Shown here piece by piece: positions 1-6,488 of a stretch of DNA of 8,000 nucleotides (position 1 is the first letter of the stretch; each line of letters starts with the position of its first letter). The stretch lies in the NCBI GenBank assembly GCA_033720735.1, contig JAWWBX010000204.1, forward strand, positions 1 through 8,000, read 5' to 3'. This DNA comes from B8-G4 sp033720735. Lineage in GTDB: Bacteria > Bacteroidota > Bacteroidia > Chitinophagales > Saprospiraceae. The notes under the pieces are model-generated. The model had not been told where the DNA came from. It searched no databases and saw only the letters and a list, made by a program, of their open reading frames with translations. The translations under genes and the position numbers were made by a program.

Positions 1-1577
1 GGATAGTAGATAAAGCCTTCGCAAATACCGAGGAACCACAAATTCCCCATATGGTCGGTGCGCGGACGGAAAGCACGACGACGGTTGACACAGTCGGATG
101 TTTCGGCAGGGAACGATTCCAGCACTCCCTGTACGAGGTGATTCCGAACCAGCGCGTTGCTCTGGTACGTCCACAGGATGCCGTTGCGATCAATGATTCC
201 CTCACCATAGCCGGGCAAATTGGTCAGCGGCACAAGTGCATCGGCACCGGAGTTGACCCGGTAAATGCCCTGATTGCTGAGAGCGATGATGGAACCATCC
301 AGTGCACGTTCCAGCCCCGTCCCCATGAATGCGGTGGCCGGTTGATCCTGGTGGTCCGGCGGGGTGAGCACCCGCCAGGTGCCTGTCGGAAGATCCAGCA
401 CATACAGCCCGTCGCCTCCGTACACCGACATATACACGGATTGACCGTCGACCAGCAGGTCCGAGCATACGTGGTATCCCTTGGGCCGGTCGGTGTTGTA
501 GTAGTAGTGTTGTACTGCCGGTGGCTTGCCATCATAGATATGAATGGCCCGGGTTCCGGTTGACCAGATCTTGCCGTTTGCATCAACATAATCCACCCGC
601 GCGGGAAATTCCTGCTCTGGCGAAGTGAGGATCTCCTCCACGCGGTCGTCAGCGACATGATATACCGCGGTACCCTGGTCGGTCGACAACCAGAGACGGT
701 CTCGATCAGCAGCGTAGATGCCACGTGATTTCCATTCGGGCTGCAGGGAAACCGAAGCCACGTAGGACTCGGTCGTCAGGTCAAACACCAGGAAATTGCA
801 TGTGACCGGCTTTCCGGTCTGGGTGTCATTGCTGTGCACGATCGTGTTGGTCTGCGGGCAGTAAAACACATGGTGGATCGTAGCGGTGCGGGTACATCCA
901 AATGTTTGATTGGAGAAGCGGGTGGCTGAATCTTGCCGGTGGTTGTACTTGACCAACCCTGCCGCAGTGCCAAACCAGAGCACGTCGGGATCATGGGGAT
1001 CCTGGATCATGGCATAGACCTGCCGAGCAAATTGTAACGAAGAGGTGGACAACCCGGGGAAATGAAACGTCCCGGATTGCAGCTCGCCGGAGTTCAGGTC
1101 GATCATGCTGAAGCCTTCATTCTTGCCGATCCACAAGCGGTCGCTGTCGTCCAGATAAACACTGAGCACATGACCGCCCTGCCATTGCGCGTGGCTGTCG
1201 GAGTTCAGCTTCTGTAAAACCTGCATGGTTGACAAGTCGACCTGATACAGCGCCTGCAGGCTGGCAACCCACAAATGATGGCGCTTGCGATCTTCTTCGA
1301 GTCCGACAAACAGCATGTCGGCATCATCATTGCCCAGGAATAAAGGTCTGACCGACATGCCGTCGAAACGCTGTACTGCCTGATGGGCGGCAATCCAGAC
1401 AAAGCCATATTGATCCTGCAGATAATCCTTGACGTACAGATCGGTGAGCCCCGATGACTGGTCGAGCCGGATATCCGGCCGGTCCCAGGTTGGTATGGCC
1501 AGTGATTGTGCGAAGACCTTCCACCCGGACAGGACAAGCAAGAGCATTATCAGGCTAGTTTGGAATCGGGCGGTCAC
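1..1577 (-). CDS. Two-component-regulator-propeller sensor protein, N-terminal part (runs off the left edge)
   Basis: This is the N-terminal 525 residues of a large exported sensor; the reading frame is open to base 1 with no stop. A hydrophobic signal segment (about residues 9-23, ending VFAQS) precedes repeated beta-propeller blades of the Reg_prop type. The best blades are GFVWIAAHQAVQRFDG near residues 58-73, DRLWIGKNEGFSMID near 146-160, DVLWFGTAAGLVKYN near 198-212, DRLWLSTDQG near 293-302, GKIWSTGTRA near 335-344 and GNLWFLGICEGFIYY near 511-525. In this family the propeller is a periplasmic ligand sensor, followed by a Y_Y_Y domain, a membrane helix and then a kinase, hybrid kinase, AraC/LuxR or GGDEF output; that part lies outside the window, so the output type is unknown. 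I chose the GTG start because AAGGA sits 7 bases upstream; an in-frame ATG ten codons later is the alternative. It lies 71 bases downstream of the peroxidase gene on the same strand. Confidence 0.85.
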   Translation of the reverse strand, partial: MTARFQTSLIMLLLVLSGWKVFAQSLAIPTWDRPDIRLDQSSGLTDLYVKDYLQDQYGFVWIAAHQAVQRFDGMSVRPLFLGNDDADMLFVGLEEDRKRHHLWVASLQALYQVDLSTMQVLQKLNSDSHAQWQGGHVLSVYLDDSDRLWIGKNEGFSMIDLNSGELQSGTFHFPGLSTSSLQFARQVYAMIQDPHDPDVLWFGTAAGLVKYNHRQDSATRFSNQTFGCTRTATIHHVFYCPQTNTIVHSNDTQTGKPVTCNFLVFDLTTESYVASVSLQPEWKSRGIYAADRDRLWLSTDQGTAVYHVADDRVEEILTSPEQEFPARVDYVDANGKIWSTGTRAIHIYDGKPPAVQHYYYNTDRPKGYHVCSDLLVDGQSVYMSVYGGDGLYVLDLPTGTWRVLTPPDHQDQPATAFMGTGLERALDGSIIALSNQGIYRVNSGADALVPLTNLPGYGEGIIDRNGILWTYQSNALVRNHLVQGVLESFPAETSDCVNRRRAFRPRTDHMGNLWFLGICEGFIYY

Positions 1578-1584
1578 TGGTACA

Positions 1585-1589
1585 TCCTT
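1585..1589 (-). promoter_or_regulatory. Ribosome binding site of the propeller sensor gene
   Basis: AAGGA on the minus strand, 7 bases before the GTG start at 1577. It decides the choice of GTG over the internal ATG at 1547. It stands out because the other genes here have no clear Shine-Dalgarno sequence before their starts. Confidence 0.5.
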
Positions 1590-1610
1590 CAATACAAGGC
1601 AATGAAGTTA

Positions 1611-1644
1611 GCAAGAAAGGGGCAGGCCTTTTACCTGCACCCTT
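1611..1644 (-). terminator. Probable weak terminator after the peroxidase gene
   Basis: A few bases after the peroxidase stop codon, the minus strand reads AAGGG-T-GCAGG, a 7-base loop, then CCTGCCCCTT. This gives a 10-bp stem with one bulged T. It runs into TTTCTTG rather than a clean U-tract, so termination may be partial and readthrough into the propeller sensor gene is possible. Confidence 0.45.
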
Positions 1645-1648
1645 CCGG

Positions 1649-2977
1649 TTATTGTTGGTCTACGGGAAGTCCACTGGGCACGCTGTCGATCAGTGATTCC
1701 GCTACCCGGTAAATGCTGTTGTCGGTCAGAGCCGAGAGGAACGCCACCAGGTCATCGATCTCAGCCTCCGTCAGCGCCGTCGGGTTCCTGAGTTGTGGAT
1801 CAAGCGACGCGAGCACCTTCTCGACCACCTGCTTTTCATTGTGATAGAACGGACGCAGTGCCTCCGGGATCTGCTCGGCACGATATGCCTGCAACGCGGC
1901 AACCGGGTCCAGGTGATGGACCACGGCATCACGCAGGTCTTCATACGCCCCGTTGTGCATGTACGGAGCAGTCACGGCCACATTGCGCAGAGGCGGTGTG
2001 CGGAACGCAAACTTGTCCGTGTCGGCGCCGGTCTCCGCATACCTGCCTACGTCCAGAGGTGCCGCATCATCTTTACCCGGCCCGAACTGCGGGATGCCGA
2101 TGTTGTGATGCTCCTGATCGGTCATCAGGTTGCCGCTGTGACAACTGGCGCAGTTGGCTTTGCCGAAAAAGAGTACGGCTCCTCGCTTTTGTTGTTCTGT
2201 GAGGGCGGTATCATCACCGCGCAGGTAGTTGTCCCACGGGCTGTCGAGAAACGTAAACGCGTCGATCTCAAACGCGGCAATCGCATTGGCGGCGTGCTGA
2301 AATCCGAGCTCATCAACGGGCACGTCGGGGTATGCTGCGCGAAACAAGTCGACATATTCCGGGATCGCGAGCAACCGGTCCATCAATGCCAGCCAGATCG
2401 ATTGCGGTGCGGCCGGACTGATCAGCGCGAGCTCATTTTCCTGTCCGAAGACATCCGTATCGCCGATCTCTCCGCGCATCTCGTCGCGTGAAGTGACCGG
2501 GAACATCGCCTGCACGGCAAGGATGTTGTCAAAGCCCGTAGGGAGTTTTTCATTGGCGGGTGTATCAAAACCACTGTCGACGGTTCCTGATACCCTGCTG
2601 TCCCAGAACATGGTATGCCACTCGGCAGCACCGCGGTTGAACACTTCGGGTGAATTGCGCGGAATGTGCTCCCGGCCATAGCCGATCTGGCGTTGTGGTC
2701 CCAGACCGGTGCCACCGACACCGATGGGCAGGACCAGCTCGTCGGAGCTGCCGAAGGCCGGGTGGTGACAGGTTGCGCACGAGATGTCCTTGTTGCCGCT
2801 GAGGATCTTGTCGAAGAACAGCTTTTGTCCCAGTACGGCCTTGTTACTGTCGACCGCTGGCTTGACCATCGGGGTGATCTGGTGATGGTTGATGACCTGG
2901 CGCAATGCCGCATCGAGCGCGGGCTCGGCTACGTAGGCCAGTGACAAAAGCCCCAGTATGCAAAATGCCGTTTTCAT
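1649..2977 (-). CDS. Di-heme cytochrome c peroxidase (CcpA/MauG superfamily)
   Basis: A periplasmic di-heme c-type cytochrome of the bacterial cytochrome c peroxidase family, which reduces hydrogen peroxide using electrons from small cytochromes or related donors. The 442-residue protein begins with a short signal peptide (about residues 1-17). It has two CXXCH heme sites: CATCH (C67, C70, H71) and CASCH (C276, C279, H280). An MHNG motif at 340-343 places M340 about 60 residues after the second heme, as expected for the methionine ligand of the C-terminal heme in classical peroxidases rather than the tyrosine of MauG. FWDSR at 124-128 matches the family's conserved FWDGR-like segment. The C-terminus extends about 20 residues past the last heme-domain helix and carries no recognisable motif. 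An in-frame TAA lies two codons upstream of the ATG, so this start is the only one; no Shine-Dalgarno is visible. The true substrate is not certain, since related proteins oxidise other molecules. The gene follows the secreted unknown gene by 88 bases. Confidence 0.93.
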   Translation of the reverse strand: MKTAFCILGLLSLAYVAEPALDAALRQVINHHQITPMVKPAVDSNKAVLGQKLFFDKILSGNKDISCATCHHPAFGSSDELVLPIGVGGTGLGPQRQIGYGREHIPRNSPEVFNRGAAEWHTMFWDSRVSGTVDSGFDTPANEKLPTGFDNILAVQAMFPVTSRDEMRGEIGDTDVFGQENELALISPAAPQSIWLALMDRLLAIPEYVDLFRAAYPDVPVDELGFQHAANAIAAFEIDAFTFLDSPWDNYLRGDDTALTEQQKRGAVLFFGKANCASCHSGNLMTDQEHHNIGIPQFGPGKDDAAPLDVGRYAETGADTDKFAFRTPPLRNVAVTAPYMHNGAYEDLRDAVVHHLDPVAALQAYRAEQIPEALRPFYHNEKQVVEKVLASLDPQLRNPTALTEAEIDDLVAFLSALTDNSIYRVAESLIDSVPSGLPVDQQ

Positions 2978-3013
2978 GATTTAAGCATTGGATGGTTTGA
3001 GGAAATGCCGGAT

Positions 3014-3044
3014 GAACTCCCGGCACCGATCAGGCCGGGAGTTC
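3014..3044. other. Perfect 11-bp inverted repeat (hairpin) between the unknown secreted gene and the peroxidase gene
   Basis: GAACTCCCGGC at 3014-3024 is exactly complementary to GCCGGGAGTTC at 3034-3044, around a 9-base loop. It lies 22 bases past the stop of the upstream gene and 37 bases before the peroxidase start. Neither strand has a T-tract after it, so it is not a standard intrinsic terminator. It could be an mRNA-stabilising or processing hairpin, a factor-dependent terminator, or an operator. Confidence 0.6.
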
Positions 3045-3065
3045 TACCGAGGCAGTCTGGCATGG

Positions 3066-3794
3066 TTAGTCGTCTCCGACGCGCTTGGGCGCCTCTACAT
3101 CAGGCAGCAGCGCAAACAGCTGCACATGTGTCACCGTGCCGAAGTCACCGGGCAGCACGCCGTATGTCTTGCCATCGCTGTGGTAGGCGATCGCGACACC
3201 ACTCGCGAGTTGCGTATCACCCAGCTGCAGACACTGGTCGAAGGTGATCTTCATCGTGGCATTGCCCCTGGCATCGGTCCGGAAGACAGACTGCGATCCG
3301 TCGCGATTGCCGATCGGAAGATCCAGGGTGCCGGTAAAGGGCGTGGTTGAGTTCTTCGCCATGAAGAAGTGCCACATGGTGTACGTCGCGTTCGGTACCA
3401 GGCCGGTAAATTCGGCTTCGAATTTGCCCCAGCCATCGTCACAGACATAGGTGGCTGTGCCGCGTCCGCCGAGCCATTCGCGCAGGGTCATCCCCAGGGG
3501 TTCTCCCTTGGCACAAGGCCCCGCGTTGACGGCGTTGAACGGGTCGTGCTTGTGCGGGATGGTACTCTTGTACACTGGCGCATCCAGGTATTTGTCCTGT
3601 TCGCCAGGCAATACGCGGTAGATCAGGCCGGACCCCGGCTCTTTCTCCACGAAGACGTCCTGTTCGATCAGGCCGGCTGTGAGGTGATCGACAAACACAA
3701 TGTCGATCTTCTGCTGTGCAGAAGCGGTCTGCCACATGGCCAGGACCCCGAGGATCAAGGCGCAGGCAGCGGATTTCAAAACTTGAGGTTTCAT
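3066..3794 (-). CDS. Secreted protein of unknown function
   Basis: I do not recognise a named family. From the chosen ATG the protein has 242 residues and starts with a clear signal peptide (MKPQVLKSAACALILG, cleavage likely after A26 in TASA-QQ), so it is exported. The frame stays open 20 codons further up to an ATG at 3854, but that would put a polar stretch before the signal peptide, so 3794 is preferred. The mature part looks beta-rich and globular, without membrane helices. It has cysteines C94, C118 and C188, a histidine-containing HKHDPF at 81-86, a GLVPNATYTMWHFF segment at 131-144, and a glycine/aspartate-rich C-terminal half ending in a hydrophobic strand VTHVQLFALL at 221-230. This pattern resembles exported beta-sandwich domains, but that is impression rather than proof. 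It lies just upstream of the di-heme peroxidase on the same strand and may be transcribed with it. Confidence 0.8.
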   Translation of the reverse strand: MKPQVLKSAACALILGVLAMWQTASAQQKIDIVFVDHLTAGLIEQDVFVEKEPGSGLIYRVLPGEQDKYLDAPVYKSTIPHKHDPFNAVNAGPCAKGEPLGMTLREWLGGRGTATYVCDDGWGKFEAEFTGLVPNATYTMWHFFMAKNSTTPFTGTLDLPIGNRDGSQSVFRTDARGNATMKITFDQCLQLGDTQLASGVAIAYHSDGKTYGVLPGDFGTVTHVQLFALLPDVEAPKRVGDD

Positions 3795-3905
3795 TTGGTT
3801 ATAAGTTTTAGTGATCAAATCTGAATTCGACCACAAGATGCCGGGGGATACCATGTCATGCGCTGGTACTTGAGTAGTTGGCAGGGCTTTTTGAGCAACC
3901 CGTCA

Positions 3906-3942
3906 GTGAAAAGTGAAAAGTGAAAAGTGAAAAGTGAAAAGT
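3906..3942 (+). repeat. Tandem heptamer array (GTGAAAA)5, left arm of the inverted pair
   Basis: Five perfect head-to-tail copies of GTGAAAA followed by GT. The last base is shared with the stop codon (TGA on the minus strand) of the four-helix-bundle gene. The array is the reverse complement of the one at 4322-4363; bases 3908-3940 match 4322-4354 over 33 bp without mismatch. Confidence 0.97.
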
Positions 3943-4286
3943 CAGGGCAACCTGGCAGACTTGACAGTCTTAACCAACATGCGAATCAATTCTGTGCAAA
4001 GTTCCCGCAACTCCAGGTGCTGTGACTTTGGGATAAACCCGGAATCAAAAAGCAGGTCCAGCCAGTATCTGCTTTCATTGGCCTCCTTGAGGCTGATACT
4101 CATTTTAGATGCGAAGTCCTTGCGTGATTCAGCAAACTCAGCCTCTCTGATGAGTGCTCCGACGGCAGTACCACTTTTGAGTATTTGCCTGCTCAGGATG
4201 AATTCCTTGCGATCCATCAATTCGCGGGATAGACTGACGATGTCCAGCGCGAAGCGATAGCTTTTGGTTTGAAGTGGGCCATTCAT
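3942..4286 (-). CDS. Four-helix-bundle protein, 23S rRNA intervening-sequence (S23/IVP) family
   Basis: A 114-residue, all-helical cytoplasmic protein. It carries the family hallmarks: KSYRFALDIVSLSREL in helix 1 (residues 8-23), LSRQILKSGTAVGALIREA (31-49), and DFASKMSISLKEANESRYW (57-75), which match the usual LS.QI.RS..SVGANI.EA and F...L.IA.KEA.ETRYWL patterns. Family members were first seen encoded inside intervening sequences of 23S rRNA genes, but many are stand-alone; their molecular role is not settled. They are structurally related to Avd, the accessory protein of diversity-generating retroelements. Here the gene is outside rRNA and starts 78 bases after the oxidoreductase stop on the same strand. 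No Shine-Dalgarno is visible before the ATG, and its TGA overlaps the left heptamer array by one base. Length is typical, so it appears intact. Confidence 0.92.
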   Translation of the reverse strand: MNGPLQTKSYRFALDIVSLSRELMDRKEFILSRQILKSGTAVGALIREAEFAESRKDFASKMSISLKEANESRYWLDLLFDSGFIPKSQHLELRELCTELIRMLVKTVKSARLP

Positions 4287-4321
4287 GTCTATGTGGTTTT
4301 AGGTTACAATCAATCCATGCA

Positions 4322-4363
4322 TTTTCACTTTTCACTTTTCACTTTTCACTTTTCGTTTTTCAC
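4322..4363 (+). repeat. Tandem heptamer array (TTTTCAC)6, right arm of the inverted pair
   Basis: Six head-to-tail heptamers: four perfect TTTTCAC copies (4322-4349), one degenerate TTTTCGT (4350-4356), and a perfect sixth copy (4357-4363). It is the reverse complement of the left array. Only one base separates it from the stop codon of the oxidoreductase gene (4365-4367, minus strand). The degenerate copy is near the outer end. Confidence 0.96.
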
Positions 4364-4364
4364 T

Positions 4365-5711
4365 CTAATGTCCTCCCAGCAAATCCTCCAATCTGGTCGG
4401 CAGGTGTTGCTGTACCCAGGCCATGAAATCCCCGTTGTATCCGTGCTTTTCCTGCATCGCTTTGACGCGCGTCATCAGCTCGTTGAAGGTGTCATCGCTC
4501 ACCGGTTTGACGGCCGGCAGGATGCCATCGATGGCCCTGGCGACCTGCTCCTTTTGATCGGCAACAGAAACCTCAACAGCCGTACCCATCGGGTCATCCA
4601 GATAGCGCTCGAGGATCTGTTGTGTCACCTCCCGGCCGTGCTTGAGTGATTCGTTGATGTTGCCCCGCCCGGTGACGGCATTGCCCACGGCAAATACGTG
4701 TTCGTAACCCGCGAGACGGCACACTTCGGGATCTGCCACGTCATAGACGGATCCCCTGGCGGGAATGCCCGGGATCATTTCGGGGATACTGCCGATCGAC
4801 GAAACGAAATAGGGGGCAAACACCTCCTCTTCCGTTCCGGGAATGGCCCGAGCCCGCCCGTCGACGATCTCGGTCTCCTGGAAGACGAGGCCGCGCAGGT
4901 GACCATCTTCGACGATCAGGTCGCACGGTACATGCTGCGTGGCGACATTGAAGAGGTATTTCGACTGGTAGTTGTTGAGGATCTTTTCCCGGACTGCCTC
5001 CAGTTTGGCGACTTTCTCGGGGGTGTCGGCCACCATGGGAGAGAGCGGCATGTCTTTGGCTCTGCGGCGATAATACAGCGTGCATCCTTTGATCCCCAGG
5101 TCGTCGAGGGTGACCCCCAACTCTTCCAGAACCCGGGCAATGCTGCGATCCAGCTTGAAGAGGTCAGTCTCGAAGCCCCGCTCTTTTAGCGCGGCCATCA
5201 CCGTTTCAAACATCAGCACCTTGGCGACATCCAGCGAGGCGAGCCCGCCGCCGATGATCCCGACCCCGTCGGCAATGGGGTATTGCGGGCCGTCATACTC
5301 CGGCTCGTGACAGTGATTGTACCAGTGGATAAACGGGTTTTGGTAGTACAATCCCTTCCCTACATAGGCCTCAGCACCTGATACCGGAAGAGGGCGGTCG
5401 CGCCAGGCACCGATCGCAAGGATTACGGCGCTAAATCCCCATTCGCGGGCCACCTCCTCAAAGTCAAGGTCACGACCAAGTCCGGTGTTCGGCACAAAGT
5501 GTACCAGGGGATGCGACAATTTCTCGTTGATCCTGCCTTCTTCCTTGTCCCGCAGTTTGACATGCCACTTGGGCAGTCCGTCCTCGATCTTGCCGTAAGG
5601 CAGGGCGTTTTGATCGAAAACGACCGTGGTGATCCCTTTTTCCGCGCATTGAAATGCGGCCTCGGCCCCGGAGACGGCGCCCCCAAAGATTCCTACCAGA
5701 TGTTTTGCCAT
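4365..5711 (-). CDS. NAD(P)H-dependent FAD oxidoreductase, ferredoxin-NADP reductase / GltD-like
   Basis: A 448-residue cytoplasmic flavoprotein with two nucleotide-binding folds. The N-terminal FAD fold has VGIFGGAVSGAEAA at 6-19; the second glycine of the usual GXGXXG is alanine (A12). The NAD(P)H fold has GIIGGGLASLDVAK at 151-164 (GXGXXS), followed by an arginine cluster YYRRRAKDMP at 213-222 that would suit the 2'-phosphate of NADPH. A later FAD contact segment, VFAVGNAVTGRGNINESLKHG (residues 339-359), closes the fold. Residues 375-448 form a helical tail. This layout resembles adrenodoxin-reductase-like and glutamate-synthase small-subunit-like enzymes, but the N-terminal cysteine clusters for iron-sulphur centres are absent, so it is not an ordinary GltD. 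The electron acceptor is unknown; ferredoxin is a reasonable guess. The ATG follows an upstream region with no Shine-Dalgarno. Its stop codon touches the right heptamer array, so the 3' end may have been shaped by that element. Confidence 0.85.
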   Translation of the reverse strand: MAKHLVGIFGGAVSGAEAAFQCAEKGITTVVFDQNALPYGKIEDGLPKWHVKLRDKEEGRINEKLSHPLVHFVPNTGLGRDLDFEEVAREWGFSAVILAIGAWRDRPLPVSGAEAYVGKGLYYQNPFIHWYNHCHEPEYDGPQYPIADGVGIIGGGLASLDVAKVLMFETVMAALKERGFETDLFKLDRSIARVLEELGVTLDDLGIKGCTLYYRRRAKDMPLSPMVADTPEKVAKLEAVREKILNNYQSKYLFNVATQHVPCDLIVEDGHLRGLVFQETEIVDGRARAIPGTEEEVFAPYFVSSIGSIPEMIPGIPARGSVYDVADPEVCRLAGYEHVFAVGNAVTGRGNINESLKHGREVTQQILERYLDDPMGTAVEVSVADQKEQVARAIDGILPAVKPVSDDTFNELMTRVKAMQEKHGYNGDFMAWVQQHLPTRLEDLLGGH

Positions 5712-5872
5712 GCTTCAAGATAATGAAGCCGTACCATTCCGGAATACCAAGTCAAACAGTCGACTCTGGAAGGCCAAGGCTGGGTGCACAGGAGATGCTG
5801 AATGCGAAATGACGACCAGGCCCGTTAGTGTCAGCAGCGCTCCCAGCCGTGCAGCGGGTATTACCTCAGGCC

Positions 5873-5909
5873 AAATAAAAAGGGCCGCCAACCTTGCGGC
5901 TGGCAGCCC
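5873..5909 (-). terminator. Rho-independent terminator of the fasciclin gene
   Basis: On the minus strand a 12-bp stem (GGGCTGCCAGCC with GGTTGGCGGCCC, two G-U pairs) closes a GCAA tetraloop and is followed by TTTTTATTT. It starts 21 bases after the fasciclin stop codon. This should end the fasciclin transcript and separate it from the oxidoreductase. The rest of the gap to the oxidoreductase (5712-5872) must hold that gene's promoter, but I see no convincing promoter motif there. Confidence 0.92.
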
Positions 5910-5930
5910 CTACCCTAACCAAATTGCTCA

Positions 5931-6488
5931 TTACTTGGGTAAGACCACGGTGTCGATCACGTGGATCACACCATTCGATGCATCTACATCGGTCTTGATG
6001 ATCGTTGACATGTTGCCATTCTCATCTTTCAGGACCACATTTCCGTCCTTGATCATGGCCTTCAACATACCGCCACTGACGGTCTCGATCTTGAAGGTGC
6101 CATACGGCGCTTTCTTGATCGCGCTGATGACATCTTCTGCCATAAATTCACCGGCGATCACGTGGTACGTGAGGATGTTGGTGAGCTTGGCTTTGTTCTC
6201 CGGCTTCACAAGTGTTTCCACAGTCCCTGCGGGGAGTTTCGCAAACGCGTCATTTGTGGGTGCGAAGACTGTGAAAGGTCCCTCACTCTGCAGTGTTTCG
6301 ACCAGGCCGGCTGCCTTGACAGCGGTCACAAGCGTGGAGAAATCATCTACACTGGCGGCGATTCCAACGATGTCGGCTTGCTCGTACAATGCTACGTTCG
6401 TAGCTTTGGCGCTACTCGAGCACTGGGCGCTCACCTGTGCTGCGAAAGCAAAAGTCAGCAGCGCGAAGAAAAAGGTTCTGATTTTCAT
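5931..6488 (-). CDS. Secreted fasciclin (FAS1) domain protein
   Basis: A 185-residue exported protein made of a signal peptide and one FAS1 domain, a fold used in cell adhesion and surface or matrix binding. The signal peptide ([16 protein letters not shown]..., cleavage near SAQ at 20-22) precedes the domain at about residues 46-184. Both conserved boxes are present: [15 protein letters not shown] at 72-86 and [13 protein letters not shown] at 172-184, with the YH pair (Y108, H109) and VIAGE following. The length is that of a minimal single-domain FAS1 protein. The cysteine at 23 follows the cleavage site, but the preceding residues (VSAQ) do not form a good lipobox, so it is more likely free or periplasmic than a lipoprotein. 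The gene is divergent from the ECF sigma factor and ends in a strong terminator, so it is probably a single-gene transcript. FAS1 genes are often found beside ECF/RskA pairs, which makes control by that sigma factor likely but unproven. Confidence 0.95.
   Translation of the reverse strand: MKIRTFFFALLTFAFAAQVSAQCSSSAKATNVALYEQADIVGIAASVDDFSTLVTAVKAAGLVETLQSEGPFTVFAPTNDAFAKLPAGTVETLVKPENKAKLTNILTYHVIAGEFMAEDVISAIKKAPYGTFKIETVSGGMLKAMIKDGNVVLKDENGNMSTIIKTDVDASNGVIHVIDTVVLPK

Larger units (their letters stand above)
3906..4363. mobile_element. Putative small inverted-repeat cassette carrying a four-helix-bundle gene
   Basis: A unit of about 458 bp consisting of two inverted heptamer arrays with one gene between them. 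Four things suggest an inserted element. The arrays are symmetrical and lie at the unit's edges. The gene's stop codon abuts one array. The other array begins one base after the stop codon of the neighbouring oxidoreductase. Two counted 60-base lines inside the gene are about 47% GC, against 57% and 72% in two lines of the oxidoreductase. There is no transposase, and I could not identify a target-site duplication, so mobility is inference. A fixed gene beside expanded simple repeats is the alternative. Confidence 0.4.

Noticed and set aside
51..563. Open frames on both strands overlapping the left 1.5 kb
   Set aside because: The continuous minus-strand frame with repeated propeller blades explains the region; the short frames are out of register with it.
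1793..2491. Plus-strand open frame of 232 codons inside the peroxidase gene
   Set aside because: It lies wholly antisense to the di-heme peroxidase, whose heme motifs and length fit the family. The antisense product resembles nothing.
3795..3854. Upstream ATG adding 20 residues to the unknown secreted protein
   Set aside because: It would bury the signal peptide behind a polar segment; the ATG at 3794 directly begins a normal signal peptide.
3906..3942. CRISPR-like repeats
   Set aside because: The units are 7 bases, contiguous and without spacers, so these are simple tandem repeats and not a CRISPR array.
3942..4286. Accessory (Avd) gene of a diversity-generating retroelement
   Set aside because: The fold family is related, but there is no reverse transcriptase and no template or variable repeat in the window. 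The sequence matches the 23S intervening-sequence family better.
5712..5872. Minus-strand open stretch of about 50 codons with a hydrophobic segment before the oxidoreductase
   Set aside because: There is no start codon that would include the hydrophobic part, and no similarity to a known small protein. It is more likely the upstream region of the oxidoreductase gene.
6414..6428. Lipoprotein signal on the fasciclin protein (cysteine 23)
   Set aside because: The residues before the cysteine (VSAQ) do not fit the usual L-[AS]-[GA]-C lipobox, so ordinary signal peptidase cleavage is more likely.
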